Positions 49,460 to 59,458 of a stretch of DNA of 64,000 nucleotides are shown here, one piece after another. A program made the translations under genes and the position numbers. Numbering within the stretch: the first letter of the stretch is position 1; each line of letters begins with the position of its first letter. Source of the DNA: Spirochaetales bacterium Spiro_09 (lineage in GTDB: Bacteria > Spirochaetota > Spirochaetia > Treponematales > Treponemataceae); the NCBI GenBank assembly GCA_001604385.1, contig LVBK01000004.1, forward strand, positions 1-64,000, in the 5' to 3' direction. Under the pieces are notes generated by a model that was not told the DNA's origin, searched no databases, and saw only the letters and a program-made list of their open reading frames with translations.

Positions 49460-50717
49460 CTGTTTCAAACTCCCTGAGAACGGATTCAAGCCGCCCGGAT
49501 GTACGGGCGGTCAGTTCAATTCCCTCTTCCGTATAGCGGGTAACGATTACCGATCCTTCCCTGTGGGCGAACGCAAGCAAATCGGTACGCTGATGCGGCA
49601 ATAAGTATGAGTGGATATCTCCCGCAAGAAGGATATCCAGACGGTGGGCAAGAACGTCAAAGCCCTCGCCGGTTTTCGCAGAGATCATCAGCATGTCCGG
49701 ATAATCGGATCGGAAGCGAGCCCGCGTGAACTCGTCGATTTTATCCGCTTTGTTGATAACAATCAACGACGGCCGGCTTTCGGCCCCGACCTCGCGCAGG
49801 ACATCCAGGGTAGTTTTCAGTTGCACTTCCATGAATGGGTCGCAGGCGTCGACCAGGATAAGCACTGAATCCGCAAAGGCAGCTTCTTCGAGCGTCGCAT
49901 GAAAGGCATCCACCAGGGAGTGCGGAAGATTCCTGATAAAGCCGACGGTGTCGGTCATCAAGATCGTTCTTCCGGTCGGCAGTGTAAAGCGGCGGGTGGT
50001 TGGATCGAGCGTCGCGAACAGTTTGTCTTCGGACAATACGCCGGCTCCGGTCAGGGCATTCAAAAGGCTTGACTTCCCCACATTGGTATAGCCGACTATC
50101 GCGCAGGTCGGAACGGGAACCTTTTCCCGCCGTTTCCGCTGCGTAGCGCGCTCCTTTCTGACCTGGGAAAGCTCGTGTTTGATTTGGGCAATACGCGCGG
50201 ATATGGCCCGGCGGTCAAGTTCCAGCTGGGTTTCACCCGCGCCTTTCGTTCCATACCGGCCGCCCCGCTGACGGGATAAAGCGGTATAGGTATGTGCAAG
50301 CCGGGGAAGAGCGTATTCAAGCCGGGCAAGTTCAACCTGCAGTACCGCTTCACGGGTCATCGCGCGCGCGGCAAAAATCTGGATAATCACTTCCTGCCGG
50401 TCACGACAGGTCATTTCCGATAAGGTTTCCCAGTTTCGCTGCTGGGTGGGGCTGATCTCGAAATCGAAGAGAATTTCATCCGCTTCGCATGCGCGCGCGG
50501 CTTCCACAATTTCCGAGGCCTTCCCTGAACCCATTCCATACCGCGGGGCGGGTTCGTACCGGCGCAGCACAAGACTTCCCGACACCAGATAGCCTGCTGT
50601 TTTTGCAAGACTTGCCAGCTCGCTTACGACTGTGCGATCCTCCGCACTGCGGTCCTCCGTTCGTCCGACCAAAAAAGCCCGTTGAGGGCGGTCATATTCA
50701 ACATCAAGCTCAATCAT
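49440..50717 (-). CDS. hflX: GTPase HflX
   Basis: RAFLVGRTEDRSAEDRTVVSELASLAKTAGY, GTKGAGETQLELDRR, VGYTNVGKSSLLNALTG, TDTVGFIRNLPHSLVDAFHATLEEA. Confidence 0.95.
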   Translation of the reverse strand: MIELDVEYDRPQRAFLVGRTEDRSAEDRTVVSELASLAKTAGYLVSGSLVLRRYEPAPRYGMGSGKASEIVEAARACEADEILFDFEISPTQQRNWETLSEMTCRDRQEVIIQIFAARAMTREAVLQVELARLEYALPRLAHTYTALSRQRGGRYGTKGAGETQLELDRRAISARIAQIKHELSQVRKERATQRKRREKVPVPTCAIVGYTNVGKSSLLNALTGAGVLSEDKLFATLDPTTRRFTLPTGRTILMTDTVGFIRNLPHSLVDAFHATLEEAAFADSVLILVDACDPFMEVQLKTTLDVLREVGAESRPSLIVINKADKIDEFTRARFRSDYPDMLMISAKTGEGFDVLAHRLDILLAGDIHSYLLPHQRTDLLAFAHREGSVIVTRYTEEGIELTARTSGRLESVLREFETDATHTD

Positions 50718-50818
50718 TGCCACTACTATACCACACAATTTCTCATGATTTAAAAGTAAAAAGCCGATATAGTAATGGACACCTTTCAGTACGTTTACGG
50801 AAAAAGTTCGGAGGATGT

Positions 50819-53305
50819 GTGCGAACCGCGCCCAGGATAATCATCAGTTTGTTACTCTCATTACTCCTCTTTTCCGGTCTTGCGGTGGCTTCGTACGCGG
50901 GTTTATTCAATATATTGGAAACCCGTTTTTATCAGCCGTCAGTCATCAAGGTTCTTGAACAGCAGCTTGACGCTATTTCGGCGGAGCTGGCGGTTTGGCA
51001 TGAATCGAACGAATTGGCCTTTACAGCATTTACGGAAGCCGAAGCCGTCAAAAAAAGCCTTCTCCCCAATCAAAGCGCGCAGGATATTTTTGACCGCGAA
51101 AACCTTGCAGGGGACCTGCTGGCCCGCATCGGCGGATTACGCGGCATACGGATCATCGACGCGGGCGACAGCTCAATACCGGAAAACGAAGACAGGGGAA
51201 CACGACGCATACACTTCAGTACCTTCAAAACAGATATTCGTGAGCGCCAGGAATTCAGAATATCCTATGAACTGTACGGAACAAAGGAAGAAGATATCCC
51301 CTTCCGGCATTTTTCTCGCGCAGACGGTTCTGCGCCCCTCATGCTTATAGACGGCGCTACAGATATATTCATGTACGCGCTTCCATTTTACGACGCATAC
51401 GCGACCTGGCGCGGCACTGCGGTCTTTTACGTTTCCGCCCGCGCCGCAGTCCAGCATCTGGCGTCCAAGGGCCTGCTGCGCTTCAGTGACGACCTGATGC
51501 TGATCGGTGAAAGCGGAGGAAGCACAAAAGGAAGCGTTGTCGGAATGCCCTTTGTGGGGCGGGATGTACTGTCCCGGGCAGTCAGCGAACGCTGGGCTTC
51601 GGGGAAACTGGAAACTGACCGCATTCTTTCCACCGACTCCGGCGGATGGATGTTATTCACGCAAAAAGGAGACACCTGGGGTTTTACCGGTCAGCTCATA
51701 GAAGACCGGCTTTTTGCATTTCCGGACACGGTGCGGATATTATTGCTCGCCATCACATTCATTACGCTCTTTTTGATTATCTTCCTGATGTTTAATCTGC
51801 GTCAGGATGAAATGGCCATCATCACAAGCCGGATACGCCGGTTTCAGGTACATCTCTTGCAGGAAGTGATGGAGAGCGGCGATGAAAGCAAATGGGATGA
51901 ACTGGCAAAGAATCTTGAATATCGGCGTCACGATGTCAACGCGGAGATCAAAAAAAGTTTCGGCCGACGCATATACAAAAAACACGCAGATAATATAGAC
52001 AGACTGCTCGATAAAAGCTGGGACGAGATCATTTCGGCTATTTCACGCCAGGATACCAAAAAGGCAGCCGGAATTGATACTGCCGAGATCAGACTCATGC
52101 TTGAGCAGGTACTGCAAAACAACGCTATCTCTCTGAACCTGACCGGCCTTCCGGCAACTGCTAAAAAAACCCCTGTCCCCCGAACGGCACTATCCGCCAG
52201 CCCACAGACCTCAATACAAACAACAGGGGAGCTCGACGAGGTCGAAGAACTTGAGGATGTCGATACGGTCGAAGAGCTCGACGAGGTCGAAGCGGTCGAG
52301 GAACTTGAAGATATCGATGCGGTCGAAGAACTCGACGAGGTCGAAGCGGTCGAGGAACTTGAGGATGTCGATGCAGTCGAAGAACTTGAGGAGGTCGAAG
52401 CGGTCGAGGATCTTGAGGATATAGATACAGTCGAGGAGCTCGACGAGGTCGAAGCGGTCGAGGAACTTGAGGATGTCGATACAGTCGAAGAACTCGACGA
52501 GGCCGAAGTACGCATCGAATCCGGCGAAAACAGAGATCTGGAACCAGTGCCCCCGGGGGACGGCGACGAACGCGCACTTCCCGTCGCCAGTTCAATTTCA
52601 ACAGAACCACACGATGATCCCCTGGTCAGCTTTGATGACACGATTCTCAGTTTTAACCCGGAAGAGACCCAAACCCGAATTCTGGACACCGACCTTGACT
52701 TTTTCTCCATCGATATGGACCTGTATCCGGAAACGGAGGACAGTTTTGCCGATCTCGCCCCCATTGAAGCCGAGGAGGTCGAATACCTTGACGGCGAGTG
52801 GGAACCGGAGCTTCTTGAAGTCGCAAGCGAGGAAGACCTTGAACGCTTTGTCGAGGAGGAAGTACCGGACCAGGTGCTTGTGTATCATTTTGATGAAAAG
52901 CCGGAGCTTGACACCGGCGATCGCCATTTGACCGAAGAGGAAGCCGATACCGGGATGCCGGCAATTGATGTTGGCGCGCCGGACTTTTCCTCGCTCGATC
53001 AGAGCGAAAGCCGCCAGAATAATGAAGAGGACGCAACTACAGTGGATTACATCGATTATTTCCTGGCAGACCGGGCAATTGCGGGGGAAATGACCCGGAA
53101 TTCGTATCCGGTCTATGAATTTCTCGAAGTGATCGGGGAGGAAGAGCCCGTCGCATTGCAGGAGCTTGACGCACCCGATGAGGCGGAAGTTCCCGAAAGC
53201 ATTGTGCAAAAGGACGGTTTGTTTGTTATCTCCGATTCGCCCGATCCGGCAGACGGGGCAATTGATCCCGATTTCAAAAACCTTGTTGATTCGGTCCTCG
53301 GCTGA
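50819..53305 (+). CDS. Large two-TM membrane protein with C-terminal acidic repeat region
   Basis: GTG start after SD ggagg; signal anchor, extracytoplasmic domain, second TM (TVRILLLAITFITLFLIIFLMFNL), acidic repeats. Confidence 0.7.
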   Translation: MRTAPRIIISLLLSLLLFSGLAVASYAGLFNILETRFYQPSVIKVLEQQLDAISAELAVWHESNELAFTAFTEAEAVKKSLLPNQSAQDIFDRENLAGDLLARIGGLRGIRIIDAGDSSIPENEDRGTRRIHFSTFKTDIRERQEFRISYELYGTKEEDIPFRHFSRADGSAPLMLIDGATDIFMYALPFYDAYATWRGTAVFYVSARAAVQHLASKGLLRFSDDLMLIGESGGSTKGSVVGMPFVGRDVLSRAVSERWASGKLETDRILSTDSGGWMLFTQKGDTWGFTGQLIEDRLFAFPDTVRILLLAITFITLFLIIFLMFNLRQDEMAIITSRIRRFQVHLLQEVMESGDESKWDELAKNLEYRRHDVNAEIKKSFGRRIYKKHADNIDRLLDKSWDEIISAISRQDTKKAAGIDTAEIRLMLEQVLQNNAISLNLTGLPATAKKTPVPRTALSASPQTSIQTTGELDEVEELEDVDTVEELDEVEAVEELEDIDAVEELDEVEAVEELEDVDAVEELEEVEAVEDLEDIDTVEELDEVEAVEELEDVDTVEELDEAEVRIESGENRDLEPVPPGDGDERALPVASSISTEPHDDPLVSFDDTILSFNPEETQTRILDTDLDFFSIDMDLYPETEDSFADLAPIEAEEVEYLDGEWEPELLEVASEEDLERFVEEEVPDQVLVYHFDEKPELDTGDRHLTEEEADTGMPAIDVGAPDFSSLDQSESRQNNEEDATTVDYIDYFLADRAIAGEMTRNSYPVYEFLEVIGEEEPVALQELDAPDEAEVPESIVQKDGLFVISDSPDPADGAIDPDFKNLVDSVLG
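52229..52508 (+). repeat. In-frame 27-nt repeat (about 10 units; 54-nt higher-order unit) encoding ELDEVEAVE/ELEDVDTVE
   Basis: gagctcgacgaggtcgaagcggtcgaggaacttgaggatgtcgatacggtcgaa reiterated with few substitutions. Confidence 0.92.
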
Positions 53306-53329
53306 CAGTGAGCCCTGACAAACCGGCCG

Positions 53330-53737
53330 TCAGCGCGTTCTTTTAGCTTTTTTGTGCGCCTGTACCAGGTGACCGACGATTATTTCGTCTGCGGGAGCAA
53401 ACAGAAAGTCATCCATTTCACGCATTCCCACCCACCGTATGTCATCATGATCGTGCAGGACTATTTTTCCGCCCAATAATATGGCACGGACGGCAATGAG
53501 GTGAATCTGCCGGTCTCCATAATCATAGACAGTCTGGGCAAGAACATCCCCCGCCTCGATGTGCATATTCATGGACTCGCGAAGTTCGCGTACCGCGCAG
53601 TCGGCGGCCGTTTCTCCGGCCTCAATTTTCCCTCCGGGAAATTCCCAATACCCGCCAAGCTGTATTTCCGGTTTTCGCCTGACGATCAGGATGCGACCTT
53701 CCCTGTTTTCAATAACGGCTGCGGCCACGTCTATCAT
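53330..53737 (-). CDS. NUDIX hydrolase (MutT-like)
   Basis: MIDVAAAVIENREGRILIVRR and Nudix box GGKIEAGETAADCAVRELRESM. Confidence 0.92.
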   Translation of the reverse strand: MIDVAAAVIENREGRILIVRRKPEIQLGGYWEFPGGKIEAGETAADCAVRELRESMNMHIEAGDVLAQTVYDYGDRQIHLIAVRAILLGGKIVLHDHDDIRWVGMREMDDFLFAPADEIIVGHLVQAHKKAKRTR

Positions 53738-53803
53738 ATGCCCAGTATAGGTTTCATCCCGGTTATTGTCAAAGAACACAACCAGGTATATCCTTGGATT
53801 ATC

Positions 53804-54214
53804 ATGAAACACACCGCTTTTTTAACTGTGCGCTCTTATGAACTGGATGCCTACAACCATGTAAACAACGCGAATTATCTGAATTATCTTGAATTCGGAC
53901 GAATGGAATACCTGAAGGCCATCGGTTTCGATTATACGGGTTTGATGGAAGCGGGCTTGCATCTGTTTATCTCGCGCATTGACATACGCTACCGGGTTCC
54001 GGCAAAACTTTTTGACACGCTTGCCGTTGAGGTTGAACCGGTCAAAACAGGAAAGCTTTCGGGAACCTTCCGGCAAACCATCACCAACCAGGATGGGCAG
54101 GTATGCGCCGAGGCGGAAGTCGCCTGGGGCTGTGTCGACTCAAACGGCAAGCCAACGCGCATCCCCGATCATTTCCGGGTCGGCGGTCTGGAGCCGGATA
54201 CAACAATACCTTGA
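53804..54214 (+). CDS. Acyl-CoA thioesterase (4HBT/YbgC-like hotdog fold)
   Basis: VRSYELDAYNHVNNANYLNYLEFGRMEYL. Confidence 0.9.
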   Translation: MKHTAFLTVRSYELDAYNHVNNANYLNYLEFGRMEYLKAIGFDYTGLMEAGLHLFISRIDIRYRVPAKLFDTLAVEVEPVKTGKLSGTFRQTITNQDGQVCAEAEVAWGCVDSNGKPTRIPDHFRVGGLEPDTTIP

Positions 54215-54233
54215 TCCGGAAAGGGAGCGCCGG

Positions 54234-55034
54234 TTACCGTGGATTCCGGGACGGCCGTTCGACAGACAGGGGCAGGGAAGGCTCAATTCCGGCCTGTCGG
54301 GAAAAATCACGGGCAAGCCGGGCACCCGATAACACCTGCTCCGGCGCATGCGCGTCTGAATTACACATGATGGCCGCACCGGCTTCCGCAGCCATCTGCC
54401 AGAATTCCCGGACGGGATACCCATAGCGCAACCCGGCAGGGGTTTGCACCTTATCCTTGATCATACCGAGCCCGTTAACTTCCATCCACACATTACAGGC
54501 AATTGCTGCTTCAATAATGTCCCGGCATGCCGCGCGTACGTCCGCGGTCATGGAAGTGTAGCCTGCAAGAAAAATATCCGGATGTGCGAATATGGAATAC
54601 AGTCCCGAGGACAGACCCTTGACTGTCATGTCGACGTACCGGCCAAGCATCCCGGGATCACTTACTTCAGGAACATAATGAAAATTGCCGTCAATACGAA
54701 CCCAATGGGCTCCATACACAAGATACTGGGCACCGATCTCTCCCACAAGATAATCCCGATACCAGCTGTCATATTCGGGAGCCCATTCGCATTCAAAGCC
54801 CCAAAAAAACGGAAAGGAAGCTTCTTCCCTCGCCACTTTGACCAGGGACAGATATTCGGGTATGTCCGATACTGCCATGCGACTCCCGGCCCAGGTTCCG
54901 TCAGGATAGGGACAGTGGTCCGAAATACCAAGGCCGGCGCAACCCTCGCGGACTGCAGCTCGAACATAATCTACAGGATTACCGGACGCATGCCGGCATA
55001 AACGGGTGTGGGTATGATATGAGGTAGTATTCAC
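54234..55034 (-). CDS. PHP-domain histidinol-phosphatase-like protein
   Basis: SYHTHTRLCRHASGN, LGISDHCPYPDG, IFAHPDIFLA, CNSDAHAPEQV. Confidence 0.85.
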   Translation of the reverse strand: MNTTSYHTHTRLCRHASGNPVDYVRAAVREGCAGLGISDHCPYPDGTWAGSRMAVSDIPEYLSLVKVAREEASFPFFWGFECEWAPEYDSWYRDYLVGEIGAQYLVYGAHWVRIDGNFHYVPEVSDPGMLGRYVDMTVKGLSSGLYSIFAHPDIFLAGYTSMTADVRAACRDIIEAAIACNVWMEVNGLGMIKDKVQTPAGLRYGYPVREFWQMAAEAGAAIMCNSDAHAPEQVLSGARLARDFSRQAGIEPSLPLSVERPSRNPR

Positions 55035-55055
55035 ACCGCTACTATAGCGGCCGGT

Positions 55056-55967
55056 TTACATCCGGGCAAGCACCTCGGCACGGAGGGGTATGGAAACGGA
55101 CGCTCCGGCGCGGCTAATGCATATTCCGGCCGCCCGTGAAGCTTCTTTCATTGCCTGCTCGACCGGCTCGCCCCTGAGTCGGGCTGCCAGGAAATAGCCG
55201 CACCAGGTGTCCCCAGCGGCCGTGGTATCAACCGGAATGTCACGGGTTGCAGGAACAGCCACTCTCGCCCCGTCAGCGCCCGCCCACAGCGAACCCCGCT
55301 CTCCCAGCGTAAGCGCGATATCGGTCGTGGGGAAACGTGCAGTTAAGGCGTCGCGAATGGTTTCAGGCTCCGGGCTTTCCGCGGGCTGCAAGCCGGCAAG
55401 AAGAGCACCTTCAATTTCATTGAGAATAAAACAGTCAGCATGCTCCAGGGGAAGCATCAGGAGGTTTTCATCTACGGGCGAAGGATTGAACACTACATAC
55501 ATATTCAGGGTCTTCCCCTTTGACAGGGCATAATCGACCGAGGATATTTCGTTTTGCAGCAGAAGTATGTCACCGGAACCCGCCCCGTCAAGAAAACGGT
55601 CGATATCCTCTTCCCCGATATCGCGGTTTGCGCCACCGAACAGGAGAATGCAATTCTGGCCCGAATCGTCCACCTGGATTATTGCCCGACCGGTGGCAAG
55701 CTCGCCAACAGCAATACGGGAAACGTCCACGCCATCGCCAGAGAGTCGTTCAAGGACATCGCGACCGTCAAAACCCGTCTTGCCGCAGTGAATAACCGGG
55801 GCACCCGCACGGGCTAGGGCCACGGACTGGTTTTGTCCCTTTCCGCCGGGAAACCGGCTGCACGAAGAACAAAACAGAGTCTCTCCCGGCAGGACAAAAT
55901 GCGGTACGGTAAAAACCTCGTCGATATTTATGGAACCGATATTGAAGACCGAGGGCACGTCAGCCAT
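55056..55967 (-). CDS. Ribokinase-like PfkB family carbohydrate kinase
   Basis: FPGGKGQNQSVALARAGAPV, DTTAAGDTWCGYFLAARLRG. Confidence 0.9.
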   Translation of the reverse strand: MADVPSVFNIGSINIDEVFTVPHFVLPGETLFCSSCSRFPGGKGQNQSVALARAGAPVIHCGKTGFDGRDVLERLSGDGVDVSRIAVGELATGRAIIQVDDSGQNCILLFGGANRDIGEEDIDRFLDGAGSGDILLLQNEISSVDYALSKGKTLNMYVVFNPSPVDENLLMLPLEHADCFILNEIEGALLAGLQPAESPEPETIRDALTARFPTTDIALTLGERGSLWAGADGARVAVPATRDIPVDTTAAGDTWCGYFLAARLRGEPVEQAMKEASRAAGICISRAGASVSIPLRAEVLARM

Positions 55968-57489
55968 CCTTCAAATACAGCTGCATCAGCATGACAAAAG
56001 CGTAAATGTGCTTGTACACCTCTATAACCCACTCTTTTATGGGCCGGTCAGAGTTCAATTCAAGCTCTTTCCAGTTACTGATCAGGCCGTGCGGGGACTT
56101 TTCGAAATCTTCCAGAATATTTTTCAAATTTCGGGCAATGATGATAAAGTGCTGGGTCCCCGTCGAAAGGAATTTCAACGCAGTCTCATTGATGTCCTTC
56201 AGCTGGGTACGGATCTGCTTGACCACTTCCTTGTCACGGTCCGCGCGGCTGAGCATGTTGCGCAATTTTGCCCCCATATCATCATCCTCGGCAAGACGGT
56301 CATCGAAGGCCGTTATCGCATCAGACAGTTCCAGCAGCTCATGAAAACTGCTCGAGTAACCGGTCGAGGTCGATGGTATGGTCCATTTACCGCGCACCAG
56401 AAACAGATCGGTAAGGGCGCGAATATCGCGTTTGAAATAATCGATGAGGAAGGCCTTTAAATAATTCAATTCTTCCACATAGAGGTAGCCACCGAGCATT
56501 TTTTTCTCGAATTGCGCGTTTGATCGCTCCGCATAATTTTTTAGCCTGACAATTGAACTGGTGCCGAATATCTGGTTTAAAAGCTCGCCTGCTTTAGCGT
56601 TGCGGTTTTCCTGATGAATTTGCTGAACTATCATTTCAGTCTGTGTCTTCATTTTTTGCAGGTAGGTATCGACGATCCTGCTGGAAACGGTAACGGGCTG
56701 TACTGCGTACGAAGGATCCTTCGAAAGATGCCGAATGAGCTGTTCTATATAGAAAGACTTGCGAAGTTCCCCCAAGATATTCATCAGTTTGTTCCATGAG
56801 CCAATGGCGACCGGTTCAACCTCTCGATACGCCTTTATGACCGCGAAAATGCGCGGCCAGTCCGCATCAAGCGGAAGAGAATAGGCAACGGCGGCAAAGT
56901 CCTTTAAATCATCGACAACGTATTCGCCGCGAATAGCCTCGTACTTCGGGGAGTACGTAAATGTCCGCTCCGGCAGGCCGGAATCGAATTTCTTGAGCAA
57001 AAAGAAATAGTCAAACGAAACAAAATTGACCAGAAGTTCCAGATTTGAGTACAGGGCATCAATTTTCTTGATTTTTTCGACATCGAATTCAGCCATGAAG
57101 GCATCAAGTTCGTTCTTGACTTGCAGGGCCAGCTCTTTGGGACTAGCTTTTTTAGCCCGTTCCTTTATGGACTCTTCGGTCAGCTGGTCACGCAATTTAA
57201 CCTGGTTGGCGGAAAATGACATCTCGACAACTACGTTTTTCAGGACAACCGATGAATTGGCATTTGCCAAAATAACTTGAGCCGAGCCGATTACCTTGTA
57301 TACTTCATAGAAAAATTTACCCATTGATGGAAGCGCTTCTTCCGAGGAGGGGCGGTACCACTTGTACCTGCTTTTTGACAGCTCCTTACCGATAGCTTTC
57401 AATTGTTTTCGTTTTTCAACCTCGGGATCAGAGGAGGAAAAAAAGATGCCGAAGATTTTATCGAATAAGCTTCCGATGTCAGCTGCCAT
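55960..57489 (-). CDS. DUF5312-type spirochaete protein
   Basis: MAADIGSLFDKIFGIFFSSSDPEVEKRKQLKAIGKELSKSRYKWYRP; long helical protein, family recognised from memory. Confidence 0.7.
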   Translation of the reverse strand: MAADIGSLFDKIFGIFFSSSDPEVEKRKQLKAIGKELSKSRYKWYRPSSEEALPSMGKFFYEVYKVIGSAQVILANANSSVVLKNVVVEMSFSANQVKLRDQLTEESIKERAKKASPKELALQVKNELDAFMAEFDVEKIKKIDALYSNLELLVNFVSFDYFFLLKKFDSGLPERTFTYSPKYEAIRGEYVVDDLKDFAAVAYSLPLDADWPRIFAVIKAYREVEPVAIGSWNKLMNILGELRKSFYIEQLIRHLSKDPSYAVQPVTVSSRIVDTYLQKMKTQTEMIVQQIHQENRNAKAGELLNQIFGTSSIVRLKNYAERSNAQFEKKMLGGYLYVEELNYLKAFLIDYFKRDIRALTDLFLVRGKWTIPSTSTGYSSSFHELLELSDAITAFDDRLAEDDDMGAKLRNMLSRADRDKEVVKQIRTQLKDINETALKFLSTGTQHFIIIARNLKNILEDFEKSPHGLISNWKELELNSDRPIKEWVIEVYKHIYAFVMLMQLYLKDG

Positions 57490-57559
57490 AAATCTAATAT
57501 GGGGTAAAACTGCGCTGCTGTCAATAAAACCAAAATCTAGCCACACAAGCTGGCAGAGA

Positions 57560-57575
57560 TGTGAAATAATTCACA
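57560..57575. promoter_or_regulatory. Putative Rex operator 1
   Basis: TGTGAA-ataa-TTCACA. Confidence 0.8.
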
Positions 57576-57593
57576 ATATAAGACTTTTTTCTC

Positions 57594-57622
57594 TTGACAG
57601 GAAGAAAACAACTTGCTACACT
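57594..57622 (+). promoter_or_regulatory. Sigma70 promoter of rex-serC-serA
   Basis: TTGACA-17 nt-TACACT. Confidence 0.8.
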
Positions 57623-57625
57623 GAC

Positions 57626-57641
57626 TGTGAAAATATTCACA
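57626..57641. promoter_or_regulatory. Putative Rex operator 2, overlapping predicted +1 and abutting the SD
   Basis: TGTGAA-aata-TTCACA. Confidence 0.8.
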
Positions 57642-57651
57642 AGGAGGTGTC

Positions 57652-58329
57652 ATGGGAATTCCAAAACCAACCGCTGAACGGCTCGCGCGGCTTGCACAGT
57701 TGCTGGAGCAGCGGCAAAACCGGACAGTCCCGGTAACCTCCACGGAAATTGAACAGCTGACCGGATGGGCAAGCCACACTATCCGGAAAGACATTTCCCT
57801 CCTGGGAGCCGGTAATACCATTGCAGGCTCGACAGGTTACGATCCGGAACGGCTTTCGCGCGCTATCCGCGAATCCCTCGGGTTTACCGGTGAAAGCAGA
57901 AACTGCTGTATAGTCGGTCTTGGTCGCCTGGGTTCAGCTTTTCTGGAATATTCCGGATTTTACGGCAGTCATTTCACCCTGTGCGCGGGCTTCGACTCGA
58001 ATGTGAACAGGGTTGAAATTCTAAAAGCCGACTTCCCGCTGTTTCCGTCCTATAAAATGAAGGAGGTGATACCCCGAATGGGTATCCGCTACGCAATTCT
58101 TGCCGTTCCTCCCTCTCAGGCGGTTCAAACCGCTGAAAAACTGGTGGAATGCGGTATAACCGGCATTGTCAACTTTACGCCGGTCATTCTGCCATTACCC
58201 CACACGGTGGAAGTGGAGCAGGTATCTGTCATCGACGCGCTGTCCAAACTGGCCGCGCGACTGGCAGTAACACAACATCATGCGGCAGCGTCCGATACAA
58301 CGCAGGCCGATGAAAATACAAAGGAGTAG
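57652..58329 (+). CDS. rex: Redox-sensing transcriptional repressor Rex
   Basis: GIPKPTAERLARLAQLLEQ, VTSTEIEQLTGWASHTIRKDISLLG, CCIVGLGRLGSAFLEYSGF. Confidence 0.96.
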   Translation: MGIPKPTAERLARLAQLLEQRQNRTVPVTSTEIEQLTGWASHTIRKDISLLGAGNTIAGSTGYDPERLSRAIRESLGFTGESRNCCIVGLGRLGSAFLEYSGFYGSHFTLCAGFDSNVNRVEILKADFPLFPSYKMKEVIPRMGIRYAILAVPPSQAVQTAEKLVECGITGIVNFTPVILPLPHTVEVEQVSVIDALSKLAARLAVTQHHAAASDTTQADENTKE

Positions 58330-58333
58330 AAAT

Positions 58334-59446
58334 ATGAAACGAGTGTATAACTTTTCAGCCGGACCATCGATGCTTCCCCAGGCAGTGCTTGAAAAAGCTG
58401 CCGCGGAAATGCTGGACTACAACGGAACGGGACAGTCCGTCATGGAAATGAGCCACCGTTCAAAAGCATACAAACCCATCATCGACCGGACAGAGGCACT
58501 GGTACGCGAGCTCTTGGGCGTGCCCGCAAACTACAAGGTACTCTTCCTTCAGGGAGGAGCCAGCCTCCAGTTTGCCATGATTCCCCTCAACCTGAAAAAA
58601 AAGGGAAAAGCTGCCTTCATCGATACCGGCGTCTGGTCAGACAAGGCGATAAAAGAGGCAAAGAAATGGCTTGCCGTCGAAGTAATCGCTTCTTCGAAAG
58701 ACAAGGCCTACAACTATATTCCCGCAGTCGAGAAGGTAACCGGGGACTATGACTACGTTCATGTCACCTCGAACAACACCATTGTGGGAACCGCATTCAA
58801 GAAATTTCCCGATACGGGTTCCATTCCCCTGGTATGCGACGCCTCGTCCAACATTCTGTCCGAGCCGATTGATGTCAGCAAATTCGGCATTATCTATGCC
58901 GGGGCCCAAAAAAATCTCGCGCCCGCAGGCGTTACCCTTGTCATAATCCGGGAAGACCTGATCCGCGGCAAGGAACATCCGGACGGAGACCTGAGCGCCG
59001 ACGTTCCAACCATGTTGCGCTATGACACCCACGCGAATGAGGGATCCATGTACAACACCCCGCCCTGCTATTCCATTTATATGATGGGTCTGGTGCTTGA
59101 ATGGGTAAAGAATTTGGGAGGTGCCGAAGCGATTGGCCGGATGAACCGGGAAAAGGCCGCCATTCTCTATGATTACCTGGACTCAAGCAGTTATTTCCGG
59201 GCAACTACCGACAAGGCGAGCCGGTCTATTATGAACATTCCCTTCGTCACCACAATAGCGGACGCGGAAAAGGCAGAGGCCATCAACAAGAAATTCGTCG
59301 CCGAGGCAGAAGCTGCAGGACTGGTTAACCTTGCCGGTCACCGTCTCGTTGGCGGCATGCGGGCCAGCATATACAACGCAATGCCGGTGGAAGGAGTCAA
59401 GGCCCTGGTTGATTTCATGAAAAAATTCGAAAAGGAAAACGCCTGA
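58334..59446 (+). CDS. serC: 3-phosphoserine/phosphohydroxythreonine aminotransferase
   Basis: VYNFSAGPSMLPQAVLEKAAAEML, GQSVMEMSHRSKAY, FLQGGASLQFAMIPLNL, IIYAGAQKNLAPAGVTLVI. Confidence 0.97.
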   Translation: MKRVYNFSAGPSMLPQAVLEKAAAEMLDYNGTGQSVMEMSHRSKAYKPIIDRTEALVRELLGVPANYKVLFLQGGASLQFAMIPLNLKKKGKAAFIDTGVWSDKAIKEAKKWLAVEVIASSKDKAYNYIPAVEKVTGDYDYVHVTSNNTIVGTAFKKFPDTGSIPLVCDASSNILSEPIDVSKFGIIYAGAQKNLAPAGVTLVIIREDLIRGKEHPDGDLSADVPTMLRYDTHANEGSMYNTPPCYSIYMMGLVLEWVKNLGGAEAIGRMNREKAAILYDYLDSSSYFRATTDKASRSIMNIPFVTTIADAEKAEAINKKFVAEAEAAGLVNLAGHRLVGGMRASIYNAMPVEGVKALVDFMKKFEKENA

Positions 59447-59458
59447 GGAGGCACCGAC

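Noticed and set aside
52229-52508. Possible CRISPR-like array because of regular repeats
   Set aside because: Units are contiguous 27-nt in-frame coding repeats without unique spacers.
51928-52764. 278-aa Ser/Thr-rich minus-strand ORF resembling a mucin-like protein
   Set aside because: It is the antisense translation of the GAG/GAC-rich acidic repeat; low complexity with no independent coding evidence.
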